Shown piece by piece: positions 7,446-16,494 of a stretch of 64,000 nucleotides of DNA. The DNA is from an uncultured Porphyromonadaceae bacterium (lineage in GTDB: Bacteria > Bacteroidota > Bacteroidia > Bacteroidales > Paludibacteraceae). Where the stretch lies: NCBI GenBank assembly GCA_949285425.1, contig CASEAJ010000070.1:1-64000 (forward strand), written 5' to 3'. The notes beneath the pieces were generated by a model. The model did no database searches, was not told the DNA's origin, and worked only from the letters and a program-made list of their open reading frames with translations. Numbering within the stretch: the first letter of the stretch is position 1; each line of letters opens with the position of its first letter. The position numbers and the translations under genes are program-made.

Positions 7446-10277
7446 ATGAAACGATATTTTGCCATCATTGGTCTATACGCACTTCTCGCTTTCCCGCTCA
7501 CGGCACAACACAGCATCCAATCGCGAGTATATGATGAAAAAAACGGCGAGGCACTGGAAATGGTAACCGTCCGCCTGTTCCGAAGCACCGACTCTACCCT
7601 GGTACAGGGGGTGCAAACCGACCTGCGCGGAGGCTTCAGTCTGGAACACATCAAACCCGGCAACTACTACCTGCTCATCACTTCCATCGGATATCATGAC
7701 TACCAGACCGACATCCGCATGGAAAACAAAAACCTCATTCTGAAAAACATACAGCTACGGGAAAATGCCCAACTGCTTTCGGAAGTGGAGGTAAAGGGAA
7801 CAGCCGCCCAAATGCTGGTGAGAGGCGACACCCTGGAGTATAACGCAACGGCCTTCAAGACGGCCGAAAACGCCGTGGTGGAAGACTTGCTCAAACGGCT
7901 TCCCGGCGTGGAAATAGACTCGGAAGGAAAAATTACGGTCAACGGAGAGGAAATAAAGAAAATCAGGGTGGACGGAAAAAAGTTTTTCGATGATGACATA
8001 GAAATGGCCACCAAAAACCTTCCGGCTGAAATGATTGAAAAAATACAGGTGCTCGAGGAAAAGTCGGACATGGCCAAACTGACCGGATTTGAAGACGACG
8101 AGACGGAACGCATCATCAACCTGAGCACCAAACCCAACCGCCGCCGGGGACTGTTCAGCAACCTGACCGGCGGCATGGGGGCCGACACGAACGGCGAACT
8201 GCGCTATGACGTGAACGGCATTGCCAACATCATGGAGGGCAACTCGCAAACCACCGTGACGGCCGGAGCCAACAACACGAACACGTCGCGCAGCTATCGC
8301 GGACGAAGCAGCGGAAACAACGGCATAACCACCACACAAAACCTCGGGGTGAACAACAACAGCATCGTCAGCGACCGGCTGAAAATAGGGGGCAATGCCT
8401 CGTTCAACCACTCGAGCAACGAATCGGTGACCGACAACTACAAGTTGAGCTACCTGAAGGACTCTACCTACACCGACTCTACCTACACCGTGTCGCACAA
8501 CAACAACTACACCGCCAACATGCGTCTGGAGGTGGAATGGAAACCCGACTCGATGAATACCTTCATTTTCCAACCCAACGCCAGCTACAGCCGCACATTC
8601 AACGACAAGAATGCCGACTTTGCCTACATGGTGGAAGACAGCATAAGCAGCATAGGCAACAACTGCAACTACGGGAACAGCACTTCGTTCACTACGGGAA
8701 TGAACCTGATATACAACCGGAAATTCGCCAAGAAAGGACGTACCCTCACGGCAAACGTACGGGGAGAACTTACGGCAAACGAAAGCGAAAGTTTCAACTA
8801 CTCGTTCCGCCAAGGCTTACAAAGCGACACGATAGACCAACGAACAAACAACAATAGCAGCCGGTACAATGTCAGTGCACGCGTGTCGTACGTAGAACCA
8901 CTGTGGAATGTGAAAAACCTGTTGGAAGTTTCGGCCGCATTCCATTCGACCACCAACAGCAGCACCAAAGAGCAGTATGAAAACAGTTGGCTGCAAGCGT
9001 ATGACAACCTGCAGCATTACCAAACAACGGCACGAGACTACACCGTGTTGGACAAGGAATACAGCAACGAATTCCTCAACCGGTTTTTCCGTGAAACGGC
9101 CGAACTGAACTACCGCCACACGGAACAGAACTACAACTTCATGCTCGGGGTGAAGGCCGAACCTTCGCAAACATACAGCTACACCACCTATGGCGACGGC
9201 ACTCAACGCAATGTGGAGAACGAAGTGTTCAACGTGTCGCCTACCGGAAGATTCCAATACAACTTCGGCAAAAGGAAATTCATACGCATCGACTACCGAG
9301 GCACGACCAGCCAGCCAAGCGTGAGCCAGATGCAACCGGTAAAGAACAACTCGAACATCATGAGCGAAACGGTGGGAAATCCGACACTGAACCCTTCGTT
9401 CTCGCACCGTCTTCGCATGTTTTACAGCACGTTCAACGACCAGCGTTTTTCGTCGTTCAACGCATCGCTCAACCTGAACATGACAAAAGATGCCCTGGTT
9501 TCAAACACCTTGTATGACAACACGGGCAAACGCTACAACCAGACCGTCAATGCCGAAAAAGCCCCCTTCAATCTGAACGGAAACATTATGTACAACACCC
9601 CCATCATACAAAAAAGGCTTCATTTCAACACACGCACCAACCTCTCGTTCAACCAACGGTACGGTTACTCCATGAAGGGACTTGGGGTGATTGACACCGA
9701 AATGGAGTCACTCCCGCTAGGCGACCTCAGCTCAACACAAACCTATCTTGCAAGCGAAAACCTGTCACTCACATTCACACACGACATTATCGAGGTCGGT
9801 GCACGGGGAAGTGTACGAATGCAGCACACCGACAACAACCTGAACCCGAAGAAATCGACCATTTGGGACTGGACTGCCAGCGGCAATGTTGTGCTGCACC
9901 TGCCCTACAAAATCAATATCAGCACCGACATTGACTACACCACCCGTCAAGGTTACGAGGCCGGCTTTAACCGGGATGAGGTGATATGGAATGCTTCGAT
10001 TGACAAAAGCCTGTTCAAAAGCCGCGGTGTACTGTCGGTCCGCTGTTCAGACATTCTCAGGCAGCGGCAGAACATCCGGCAAAGCATCGGCGACAACTAC
10101 ATACAGACCAGCAGTTACAACACACTCACTTCTTACTTCCTGGTCAGTTTCAGTTACAAGCTGAACCGCTTCAACGGCAAGGCCACCAACAAACGACCCG
10201 ACCGTGATGGTGCCCCACACCCCATGCCGGGAGCACCTCCGTTTCATGGATTTGGCGGACCTCCGCCCATGCGATAA
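7446..10277 (+). CDS. TonB-receptor-like outer-membrane beta-barrel protein
   Basis: A 943-residue outer-membrane protein. A signal peptide (about 1-21) is followed by a CarboxypepD_reg-like Ig domain (about 24-105; GGFSLEHIKPGNYYLLI), a plug-like segment (about 115-220) and a long beta-barrel rich in Tyr, Asn and Thr, as in the OMP_b-brl_3 family. The end is odd: after the barrel come about 30 residues rich in Pro and Gly, with His and Met (PHPMPGAPPFHGFGGPPPMR). No SusD-like partner or anti-sigma gene is adjacent, so it is not a typical polysaccharide-utilisation pair. Substrate unknown. Confidence 0.85.
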   Translation: MKRYFAIIGLYALLAFPLTAQHSIQSRVYDEKNGEALEMVTVRLFRSTDSTLVQGVQTDLRGGFSLEHIKPGNYYLLITSIGYHDYQTDIRMENKNLILKNIQLRENAQLLSEVEVKGTAAQMLVRGDTLEYNATAFKTAENAVVEDLLKRLPGVEIDSEGKITVNGEEIKKIRVDGKKFFDDDIEMATKNLPAEMIEKIQVLEEKSDMAKLTGFEDDETERIINLSTKPNRRRGLFSNLTGGMGADTNGELRYDVNGIANIMEGNSQTTVTAGANNTNTSRSYRGRSSGNNGITTTQNLGVNNNSIVSDRLKIGGNASFNHSSNESVTDNYKLSYLKDSTYTDSTYTVSHNNNYTANMRLEVEWKPDSMNTFIFQPNASYSRTFNDKNADFAYMVEDSISSIGNNCNYGNSTSFTTGMNLIYNRKFAKKGRTLTANVRGELTANESESFNYSFRQGLQSDTIDQRTNNNSSRYNVSARVSYVEPLWNVKNLLEVSAAFHSTTNSSTKEQYENSWLQAYDNLQHYQTTARDYTVLDKEYSNEFLNRFFRETAELNYRHTEQNYNFMLGVKAEPSQTYSYTTYGDGTQRNVENEVFNVSPTGRFQYNFGKRKFIRIDYRGTTSQPSVSQMQPVKNNSNIMSETVGNPTLNPSFSHRLRMFYSTFNDQRFSSFNASLNLNMTKDALVSNTLYDNTGKRYNQTVNAEKAPFNLNGNIMYNTPIIQKRLHFNTRTNLSFNQRYGYSMKGLGVIDTEMESLPLGDLSSTQTYLASENLSLTFTHDIIEVGARGSVRMQHTDNNLNPKKSTIWDWTASGNVVLHLPYKINISTDIDYTTRQGYEAGFNRDEVIWNASIDKSLFKSRGVLSVRCSDILRQRQNIRQSIGDNYIQTSSYNTLTSYFLVSFSYKLNRFNGKATNKRPDRDGAPHPMPGAPPFHGFGGPPPMR

Positions 10278-10286
10278 AGGAAACAG

Positions 10287-10320
10287 AAAAGGGACATGCC
10301 CCCAGGGCATGTCCCTTTTT
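10287..10320. terminator. Bidirectional terminator between converging genes
   Basis: Strong hairpin with GGGACATGCC / GGCATGTCCC arms, T-rich on both sides, between the converging barrel-protein and Wzz-like genes. A second small inverted repeat (CACCTG/CAGGTG, 10327-10343) follows. Confidence 0.8.
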
Positions 10321-10343
10321 CCGTATCACCTGTATGACAGGTG

Positions 10344-11309
10344 TCATTTTTTAAACAAATAGTTCAAAATACATTTTCTGTTTTCCACAACCAACGCCAA
10401 CAACAAGGCTGCCACTACACTTAGGACACCACAAACCACCAAATAGAACAAACGTCCATGAACCGGCAGCGGCTTCGGCATAAAGCCCGTTGGCAACACC
10501 ACCGGAGCCGTGCAATTGGCCAGTTCCATTTCACGTTTTCCCTTCAGTTTTTGCAAGAAGAGCAAATCTTCATACAACAACTGACGTTCCTGCTCTCCCA
10601 ACAAAAGCGTGTTCCACTTAAGTTGTGCCTGCATGAGCGGCTTTTGCAAATAGGTAATGGAAGCCATGCTGTCCAAACGGGATATTTCGGCATCCAACAG
10701 TTTTACTTCACCCAACAAATTGTTGCGTTTTACATCAAATTCCTTCACCAGACGCTCATTTCTGTTAAAATAGGCAAGAAATGCCTGTTCGAAAGCCGGA
10801 ACCTGATTTACATTCTTCGTCCTTATGCGAAAATACAGACGGTTGGCCATACGCACATTCAATGTATCGTCCAAAGGATGCTTTCTCTTGAAGTCAACAA
10901 TATCGGGGGTACTGTCATTTAAATAGTCTATCACATAAAACGACTCTATGCCTGTAATGTTGCGCGTAATACTGTCATGCAAAAGCAGTTTGGACGACAA
11001 AGAGGTATAGTCACTTAAATGCGAAGAACGTTCCAGCTGCTGCGACACTTCCATAACTGTTTGTGAGATGCTTCCGTTCAACACGGCCATGGACTCAGCC
11101 TCATACTGGCGGTTGGACGAACGCCCCAAATACCATCCAAGAGCCACACCACATACAATACATACACACGTTATCAGCAGATTACGACACAACAAGCGCA
11201 AGCAATTACCCAAAAACAGAAGGAATCCCCACGCCAAACGTCGCAACCAGTTAAAAAACATCTGGATCAAATCCAGCAAATTGATTTCTTTTGAATGATT
11301 TTCTTCCAT
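10344..11309 (-). CDS. Wzz-like two-TM membrane protein (putative chain-length determinant family)
   Basis: A 321-residue inner-membrane protein with one membrane segment near residues 40-62, a periplasmic portion of about 220 residues with helical, coiled-coil-like stretches (EVKLLDAEISRLDSM), and a second membrane segment near 290-310. This arrangement and the Pro-rich stretch before the second segment (MPKPLPVHGRL) resemble Wzz polysaccharide co-polymerases. It sits 16 bases behind the rhomboid gene in the same direction. No polysaccharide genes adjoin it, so a Wzz function is inferred from topology only. Confidence 0.55.
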   Translation of the reverse strand: MEENHSKEINLLDLIQMFFNWLRRLAWGFLLFLGNCLRLLCRNLLITCVCIVCGVALGWYLGRSSNRQYEAESMAVLNGSISQTVMEVSQQLERSSHLSDYTSLSSKLLLHDSITRNITGIESFYVIDYLNDSTPDIVDFKRKHPLDDTLNVRMANRLYFRIRTKNVNQVPAFEQAFLAYFNRNERLVKEFDVKRNNLLGEVKLLDAEISRLDSMASITYLQKPLMQAQLKWNTLLLGEQERQLLYEDLLFLQKLKGKREMELANCTAPVVLPTGFMPKPLPVHGRLFYLVVCGVLSVVAALLLALVVENRKCILNYLFKK

Positions 11310-11325
11310 TGAACTTATATATTTT

Positions 11326-12006
11326 TCAATAACTAATGCTATCTTCGTTCTTTTCCGATTCCGGCAGTGCTGCCGACTCTTCGTCCTCTTCCTCGTCCTC
11401 CCAAACTTTCACCGGTTTTTGCGGTCCCCGGTTCCTGTACACAAGAGCCAATGACACACCTGCCAACATCCCCGCCAAATGTCCTTCCCATGAAACAGGA
11501 TCGAACTCGCGCCACGGGAAAATGCGCCACACCATATCGCCGTACAAAAATACAACAAATAATGAAATGGCCACCAAAGGAGCGTATTTTCTCAACAACC
11601 CACTGAAAAACAAGAAAAAAGCCAACGCATAAATCAAGCCACTTGCCCCCACATGCCAGTTTGGACGGCCAATGACCCATAACAAAATGCCACTTAACAG
11701 ATAAGAAAGCAACAAAATGCGACCGGCCAAAGGACTGTAAAAATAGAACAGCACGGTAGACAATATGAAAAAGGAAAGCAGGTTGTTCGCCAAATGCGCC
11801 CAATCGGCATGTACGAACGCACAGCTCAAAACACCCCACGCCCCTGTCAAGCGACGCGGATAAATGCCGGCCTCATGAAAATCCCAATCCATGCCTTTCT
11901 CCAATATGAAACTCAGAAACATGAGCAACGCTCCAATCAAAGGAACGAACATGGAATAGAAAAGTTTCTTTTTTTCCGGTGATTGTCTGTCGTTTTCCTC
12001 TGTCAA
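11326..12006 (-). CDS. Rhomboid-family intramembrane serine protease
   Basis: A 226-residue polytopic membrane protease that cleaves membrane segments of other proteins. The catalytic Ser lies in GASG (S122), with the pairing His in SWEGHLAG (H176) and the family signature H66-x4-H71-x3-N75. The start is a TTG at 12006; an in-frame stop lies just upstream, and the next ATG (11952) would remove a normal-looking N-terminus (KKKLFYSMF). The C-terminal 25 residues form a very acidic tail. Substrates are unknown. Confidence 0.88.
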   Translation of the reverse strand: MTEENDRQSPEKKKLFYSMFVPLIGALLMFLSFILEKGMDWDFHEAGIYPRRLTGAWGVLSCAFVHADWAHLANNLLSFFILSTVLFYFYSPLAGRILLLSYLLSGILLWVIGRPNWHVGASGLIYALAFFLFFSGLLRKYAPLVAISLFVVFLYGDMVWRIFPWREFDPVSWEGHLAGMLAGVSLALVYRNRGPQKPVKVWEDEEEDEESAALPESEKNEDSISY

Positions 12007-12054
12007 GTTTTTATTGTATTAACGTATCAAATGGCAAAAAATTGTATAAAGACA

Positions 12055-12101
12055 CAAAAAGAAAAAAGGATGCACCGAGCTGTTCCTCCGACACATCCTT
12101 T
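12055..12101 (-). terminator. Terminator of the M20 peptidase gene
   Basis: AAAGGATG / CATCCTTT stem (12065-12101), followed on the minus strand by a T-rich tract. Confidence 0.65.
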
Positions 12102-12114
12102 ATTTTTCCTGTCA

Positions 12115-13473
12115 TCAAGCATTCAAAGCTTCATAAAACGCGACTATGGTTTGAATACCCTTTTCAAATTGGCTTACCCGGAAATTTTCATTAGGAGAAT
12201 GGATGGCATCTGATTCCAAACCGAATCCCATCAATATGGATTTCACACCCAACACCCGTTCAAATACAGGTACAACCCCAATACTTCCACCACTGCGAAC
12301 CGGCAAAGGCCTTTTGCCATACACCTGAAGGTAAGCTTTCTCTGCTGCCCTGTACATTGGCAAATCAATGGGACACACATAGGCTTCGGCACCATGCAAC
12401 CAGTCTACCCGTATATCCACACTGTCTGGTGCCAAAGATTTGATATGTTCCGCCACCAGTTCCGCAATTTTTTCATACTGCTGATGAGGAACCAAACGAG
12501 CCGACAACTTGGCATAGGCCTTCGAAGGAAGTACTGTCTTACTTCCCTCGCCTGTGTACCCGCCCCATATGCCGCACACATCAAGTGATGGACGAATTCC
12601 GGTACGTTCCACCGTCGTATAGCCTTTTTCTCCGAACACTTCCTTAATACCCAAACTTTTTTTGTATTCCGTTTCATCAAACGGAATCTGGGCCATCAGT
12701 TCTTTTTCTTCCTGCGACACCGTATCGACATCATCGTAAAAATGCGGAATGGTTATCCGTCCGTCTGCATCCACCAACTGTGCTATTATTTTCGACAATT
12801 CGATAATTGGATTGGCCACTGCACCTCCAAACAAGCCCGAATGCAGGTCTCTCGATGCCGAAGTCACTTCAATCTGCCAATAGGCCAGACCACGCAAGCC
12901 GGTGGTTATGCTAGGCACATCTTCAGCAAACATACCGGTGTCGGACACCAGAACCGTGTCGCAAGTCAACAGTTCCTTGTGCTCCCGACAAAAAGCTTCC
13001 AGATTAGGCGAACCGATTTCCTCTTCACCCTCTATCAGAAATTTCACATTCGCACACAACTTGCCGGAATTCATCAAATATTCAAATGCTTTTGCATGCA
13101 TAAACGATTGTCCTTTGTCATCGTTCGCACCACGCGCATAAAACCTACCCTCTCTTATTTCCGGTTCGAATGGATCGCTTGTCCACAATTCCAATGGTTC
13201 GGCAGGCATCACATCATAATGCCCGTACACCAGAATTGTGGGAAGGTGCTCACCCACATGTTTCTCGGCAAACACAACCGGATTGCCCTGACTCGGCAAT
13301 ACTTCAGCCCGGTCTACCCCAGCCTCACGCAACAGTTCGGTCCATCGCTCCGCACAACGCAACATATCCTCCTTCCGGTCGGAATGGGCACTCACACTCG
13401 GTATTCTGATCAAGGAATACAATTCTTCGTAAAACCGTTCTCTGTTTTGAACGATATAATCTAGTATATTCAT
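12115..13473 (-). CDS. M20-family dipeptidase
   Basis: A 452-residue cytoplasmic zinc metallopeptidase of the M20/M25/M40 clan. The metal ligands and catalytic residues are visible in order: YGHYDVMP (His and Asp), ARGANDDKGQ, EGEEEIGSPN (catalytic Glu pair), VSDTGMF, and the late His in ESDAIHSPNE. A dimerisation domain occupies about residues 195-350. The length fits the CNDP-like dipeptidase branch. The gene stands alone with its own promoter, which lies inside a repeated promoter element also found before sufB. It likely hydrolyses short peptides. Confidence 0.92.
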   Translation of the reverse strand: MNILDYIVQNRERFYEELYSLIRIPSVSAHSDRKEDMLRCAERWTELLREAGVDRAEVLPSQGNPVVFAEKHVGEHLPTILVYGHYDVMPAEPLELWTSDPFEPEIREGRFYARGANDDKGQSFMHAKAFEYLMNSGKLCANVKFLIEGEEEIGSPNLEAFCREHKELLTCDTVLVSDTGMFAEDVPSITTGLRGLAYWQIEVTSASRDLHSGLFGGAVANPIIELSKIIAQLVDADGRITIPHFYDDVDTVSQEEKELMAQIPFDETEYKKSLGIKEVFGEKGYTTVERTGIRPSLDVCGIWGGYTGEGSKTVLPSKAYAKLSARLVPHQQYEKIAELVAEHIKSLAPDSVDIRVDWLHGAEAYVCPIDLPMYRAAEKAYLQVYGKRPLPVRSGGSIGVVPVFERVLGVKSILMGFGLESDAIHSPNENFRVSQFEKGIQTIVAFYEALNA

Positions 13474-13805
13474 AATATTACTATTGTTAAATGAATGGCA
13501 AATATAGTGAAAGGTGAGTGCAGAGACAAATAGGGAAACGAAGTTTTTCTAGTTTGACTCTGTACTCACCTGAAAATTCCAAGAGATATCACAGACTTTT
13601 GGCTTACAGTAAACTTATACTATACTTTCAACACTATGGCAACAACAATGCAGTATATGCAGCCAAACTCATTTTTCTTAAATTCTGTCTCCTGTTTTAT
13701 TTTAAACCTCATTTTTTGAGGGGAGACAAAAGCCGTACACGGTAAGGCAAACTTATTACAGACACGTCATGAGCGTACAACTTTATTCTATGCTTTTTTT
13801 AACGC
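13474..13805. other. Intergenic region with inverted repeats between M20 peptidase and kdpC
   Basis: Besides the promoter element there is a long imperfect inverted repeat (13513-13570; GGTGAGTGCAGAG against CTCTGTACTCACC). A second hairpin (13687-13727) pairs GTCTCC with GGAGAC and CCTCA with TGAGG and may end the kdp transcript. The rest is AT-rich, without recognisable genes. Confidence 0.5.
13499..13530 (-). promoter_or_regulatory. Promoter of the M20 peptidase within a repeated element
   Basis: Minus-strand TTTG (13527-13530), a 20-base spacer and TATATTTG (13499-13506). The spacer matches the sufB promoter spacer at most positions (shared core CTCACCTTTCA). Confidence 0.7.
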
Positions 13806-14372
13806 TTACCTGTCCGACTCTTCCAAAGCAATGTTCAATTTCAGCACATTCACACGGGCCGTACCCAAAATACCCAGGAAAGGTTTTTCTATCATACGGT
13901 CCACTATGTTCCGGACTGCCTCTTCACTCATGCCACGGGCATCGGCCACACGCTTCACCTGTACATAAGCACAAGCCGGTGTAATGTCAGGGTCAAGTCC
14001 CGAAGCACTGGCAGTCACCATTTCGGCAGGCACATCCTCACGATCGAGGTAAGGATGATGCACCAAGAAACTGTCGATACGGGCTTCTACTTCTGCCAGA
14101 TATCCTTCGTTGGCAGGTCCCTTATTACTACCTCCCGAAGCATCAGCAGTGTAACCACCCACCGATGGACGCCCCCAAAAGTGAACAACTTCAGTGAAAA
14201 CCTGACCAACATTGGCCGCTCCGACCACCTTGCCGTTGAGAGTAAGTACTTCTGCATTACCCGAATTAGGTCCGGCAACTTGGGCAAACAACCAAAGTAT
14301 GAAAATGTAAAATACCGAAAAGAACACACAAAACACTAAAGTTAACCGTAAAGATTTCATTATATTTCTCAT
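13806..14372 (-). CDS. kdpC: Potassium-transporting ATPase subunit C
   Basis: A 188-residue KdpC, the single-span subunit that stabilises the KdpFABC K+ pump and assists ATP binding. There is one N-terminal membrane segment (about 9-32) and a periplasmic domain containing HFWGRPSVGGY, GPANEGYLAEVEARID and the diagnostic ASASGLDPDITPACAYVQVKRVA. It is the last gene of the kdp operon, 13 bases after kdpB. ATG at 14372 or 14360 are both possible starts. Confidence 0.96.
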   Translation of the reverse strand: MRNIMKSLRLTLVFCVFFSVFYIFILWLFAQVAGPNSGNAEVLTLNGKVVGAANVGQVFTEVVHFWGRPSVGGYTADASGGSNKGPANEGYLAEVEARIDSFLVHHPYLDREDVPAEMVTASASGLDPDITPACAYVQVKRVADARGMSEEAVRNIVDRMIEKPFLGILGTARVNVLKLNIALEESDR

Positions 14373-14385
14373 TGCTTTTTATATT

Positions 14386-16446
14386 TTAAAAGAATAATCC
14401 TACCAATAAATCTATCAACTTAATACCAACGAAAGGAGCGATAAGCCCTCCTACCCCATAAATCAGCAAATTCCGACGAAGCAGTGCACTTGCACCTATC
14501 GGTTTGTATTTCACTCCACGCAAGGCCAGCGGAATCAATATAGGGATAATGACGGCATTGAAAATAATCGCCGACAGAATGGCACTTTCTGGACCGTGCA
14601 AGTTCATGATGTTCAACGGGGCCAACTGAGGAATGGCCAACATGAACAATGCAGGAATGATGGCAAAATACTTGGCCACATCATTGGCTATGGAAAAGGT
14701 TGTAAGGGTGCCACGAGTCATGAGCAACTGTTTGCCTATTTCCACGATTTCAATCAGTTTTGTCGGGTCATTGTCCAAATCGACCATATTCCCGGCTTCT
14801 TTGGCGGCTTGTGTACCGCTGTTCATGGCCACTCCCACGTTGGCCTGTGCCAAAGCCGGAGCATCATTCGTACCATCGCCCATCATAGCCACCAGTTTAC
14901 CCGCAGCCTGTTCCTTTTTGATATACTCCATTTTATCTTCTGGTTTGGCTTCTGCTATGAAATCATCCACACCGGCCTTTTCTGCAATATATTTTGCCGT
15001 CAACGGATTATCACCCGTCACCATCACAGTTTTAACCCCCATCTTGCGCAAACGCTGGAAACGTTCCTGAATACCGGGTTTTATTATATCTTGCAACTCA
15101 ATGACTCCTGCCACTTTTTTGTCTATGCTTACAACTAACGGAGTGCCACCATTCGCTGTTATAGCGTATATCAGTTCCTGCGTTTCTTTCGGGAATCCAA
15201 AACCAGCTTCCTCCGTAATACGGCGCATGGTATCAAAAGCTCCTTTGCGGATTTCTGTCCCGTTTTTCAAGTTGATACCTGAACATTTCGTTTCGGCCGA
15301 AAATTTGATCATATGTGCACCATCGGTGTTCAGGGTACGCATGTGCAGTCCCGATTCATGTCCCAACTCCACTATGGACTTTCCTTCGGGCGTGTCATCC
15401 GAAACGGAAGAAAGCATACAAGCTTCAATAAAAGCCCGTTCGTCCATACCGTTTACCGGATAAAACTTCGTTGCCTTACGGTTACCTATGGTGATGGTAC
15501 CTGTCTTGTCAAGCAACAACGTATCCACATCTCCAGCCGTTTCTACAGCTTTGCCCGATTTGGTAATGACATTGGCACGCAACGCACGGTCCATACCGGC
15601 AATGCCTATTGCCGAAAGTAACCCTCCGATGGTGGTCGGTATCAGACACACAAACAACGATATGAAGGCCGCAACCGAAATGGTAACCCCAGGATGATCA
15701 ATGGATGTGTAATCGGCAAACGGCTTTAATGTGATGCATACAATGAGAAAAACCAAAGTAAATACCGACAGCAGAATGGTCAACGCTATTTCATTCGGTG
15801 TTTTCTGACGACTGGCCCCTTCAACCAAGGCAATCATCTTATCGAGAAAGCTTTCACCGGGCTGGGTTGTAACCTGTACCTTAATGTGGTCGGAAAGCAC
15901 CTTTGTACCACCGGTCACCGAACTCTTGTCACCACCGGCTTCACGAATAACCGGAGCCGATTCGCCCGTGATGGCACTCTCATCGATTGATGCCAGCCCT
16001 TCAATGATTTCTCCATCAGCCGGGATGGTGTCGCCGGCCTCGCAAGCAAACACATCGCCTTTACGCAACTGCGAACTGCTCACTACCTTGACTTGCCCGT
16101 CAACATACAGTTTGGCCGGAGTCTCTTCGCGTGTCTTGCGCAAACTGTCAGCCTGAGCCTTGCCACGGGCCTCGGCTATGGCTTCAGCAAAATTGGCGAA
16201 CAACAACGTCAAAAATAAAACGACAAACACCAACAAATTGTACAGGAATGACCCTTGTTGCTCACGGAATGCGGCATCGAAAGCCGAATAAACCGTCACC
16301 ACAAGCATGACCAAGGTGCATACCTCAACCATGAACATAATCGGATTTTTCACCATCATCCGTGGATTCAGTTTCACGAACGACTGTTTCAAGCTTTCCA
16401 TCACTTGCTCTTTCTGAAACAAAGAGGTTGATCTGTTATCTTTCAT
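14386..16446 (-). CDS. kdpB: Potassium-transporting P-type ATPase subunit B
   Basis: A 686-residue KdpB, the catalytic P-type ATPase subunit that hydrolyses ATP to drive K+ import. It shows the TGES loop (AITGESAPVI), the phosphorylation motif LLDKTGTIT at about residue 313, VMVTGDNPLTAKYIA and MGDGTNDAPALAQANVG. Length agrees with E. coli KdpB (682). It lies between kdpA (48 bases) and kdpC (13 bases). Confidence 0.97.
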   Translation of the reverse strand: MKDNRSTSLFQKEQVMESLKQSFVKLNPRMMVKNPIMFMVEVCTLVMLVVTVYSAFDAAFREQQGSFLYNLLVFVVLFLTLLFANFAEAIAEARGKAQADSLRKTREETPAKLYVDGQVKVVSSSQLRKGDVFACEAGDTIPADGEIIEGLASIDESAITGESAPVIREAGGDKSSVTGGTKVLSDHIKVQVTTQPGESFLDKMIALVEGASRQKTPNEIALTILLSVFTLVFLIVCITLKPFADYTSIDHPGVTISVAAFISLFVCLIPTTIGGLLSAIGIAGMDRALRANVITKSGKAVETAGDVDTLLLDKTGTITIGNRKATKFYPVNGMDERAFIEACMLSSVSDDTPEGKSIVELGHESGLHMRTLNTDGAHMIKFSAETKCSGINLKNGTEIRKGAFDTMRRITEEAGFGFPKETQELIYAITANGGTPLVVSIDKKVAGVIELQDIIKPGIQERFQRLRKMGVKTVMVTGDNPLTAKYIAEKAGVDDFIAEAKPEDKMEYIKKEQAAGKLVAMMGDGTNDAPALAQANVGVAMNSGTQAAKEAGNMVDLDNDPTKLIEIVEIGKQLLMTRGTLTTFSIANDVAKYFAIIPALFMLAIPQLAPLNIMNLHGPESAILSAIIFNAVIIPILIPLALRGVKYKPIGASALLRRNLLIYGVGGLIAPFVGIKLIDLLVGLFF

Positions 16447-16494
16447 AATTTTCTTCGTTTTATATACAATTTCACATTCTACACATCACGCGGT

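Noticed and set aside
7755..8813. Long minus-strand ORF inside the outer-membrane protein gene
   Set aside because: Antisense shadow; composition (Val/His/Arg-rich) and lack of family features differ from real genes.
13518..13745. 75-codon plus-strand ORF between the M20 gene and kdpC
   Set aside because: It begins within the inverted repeat of the promoter element and lacks an RBS or any similarity.
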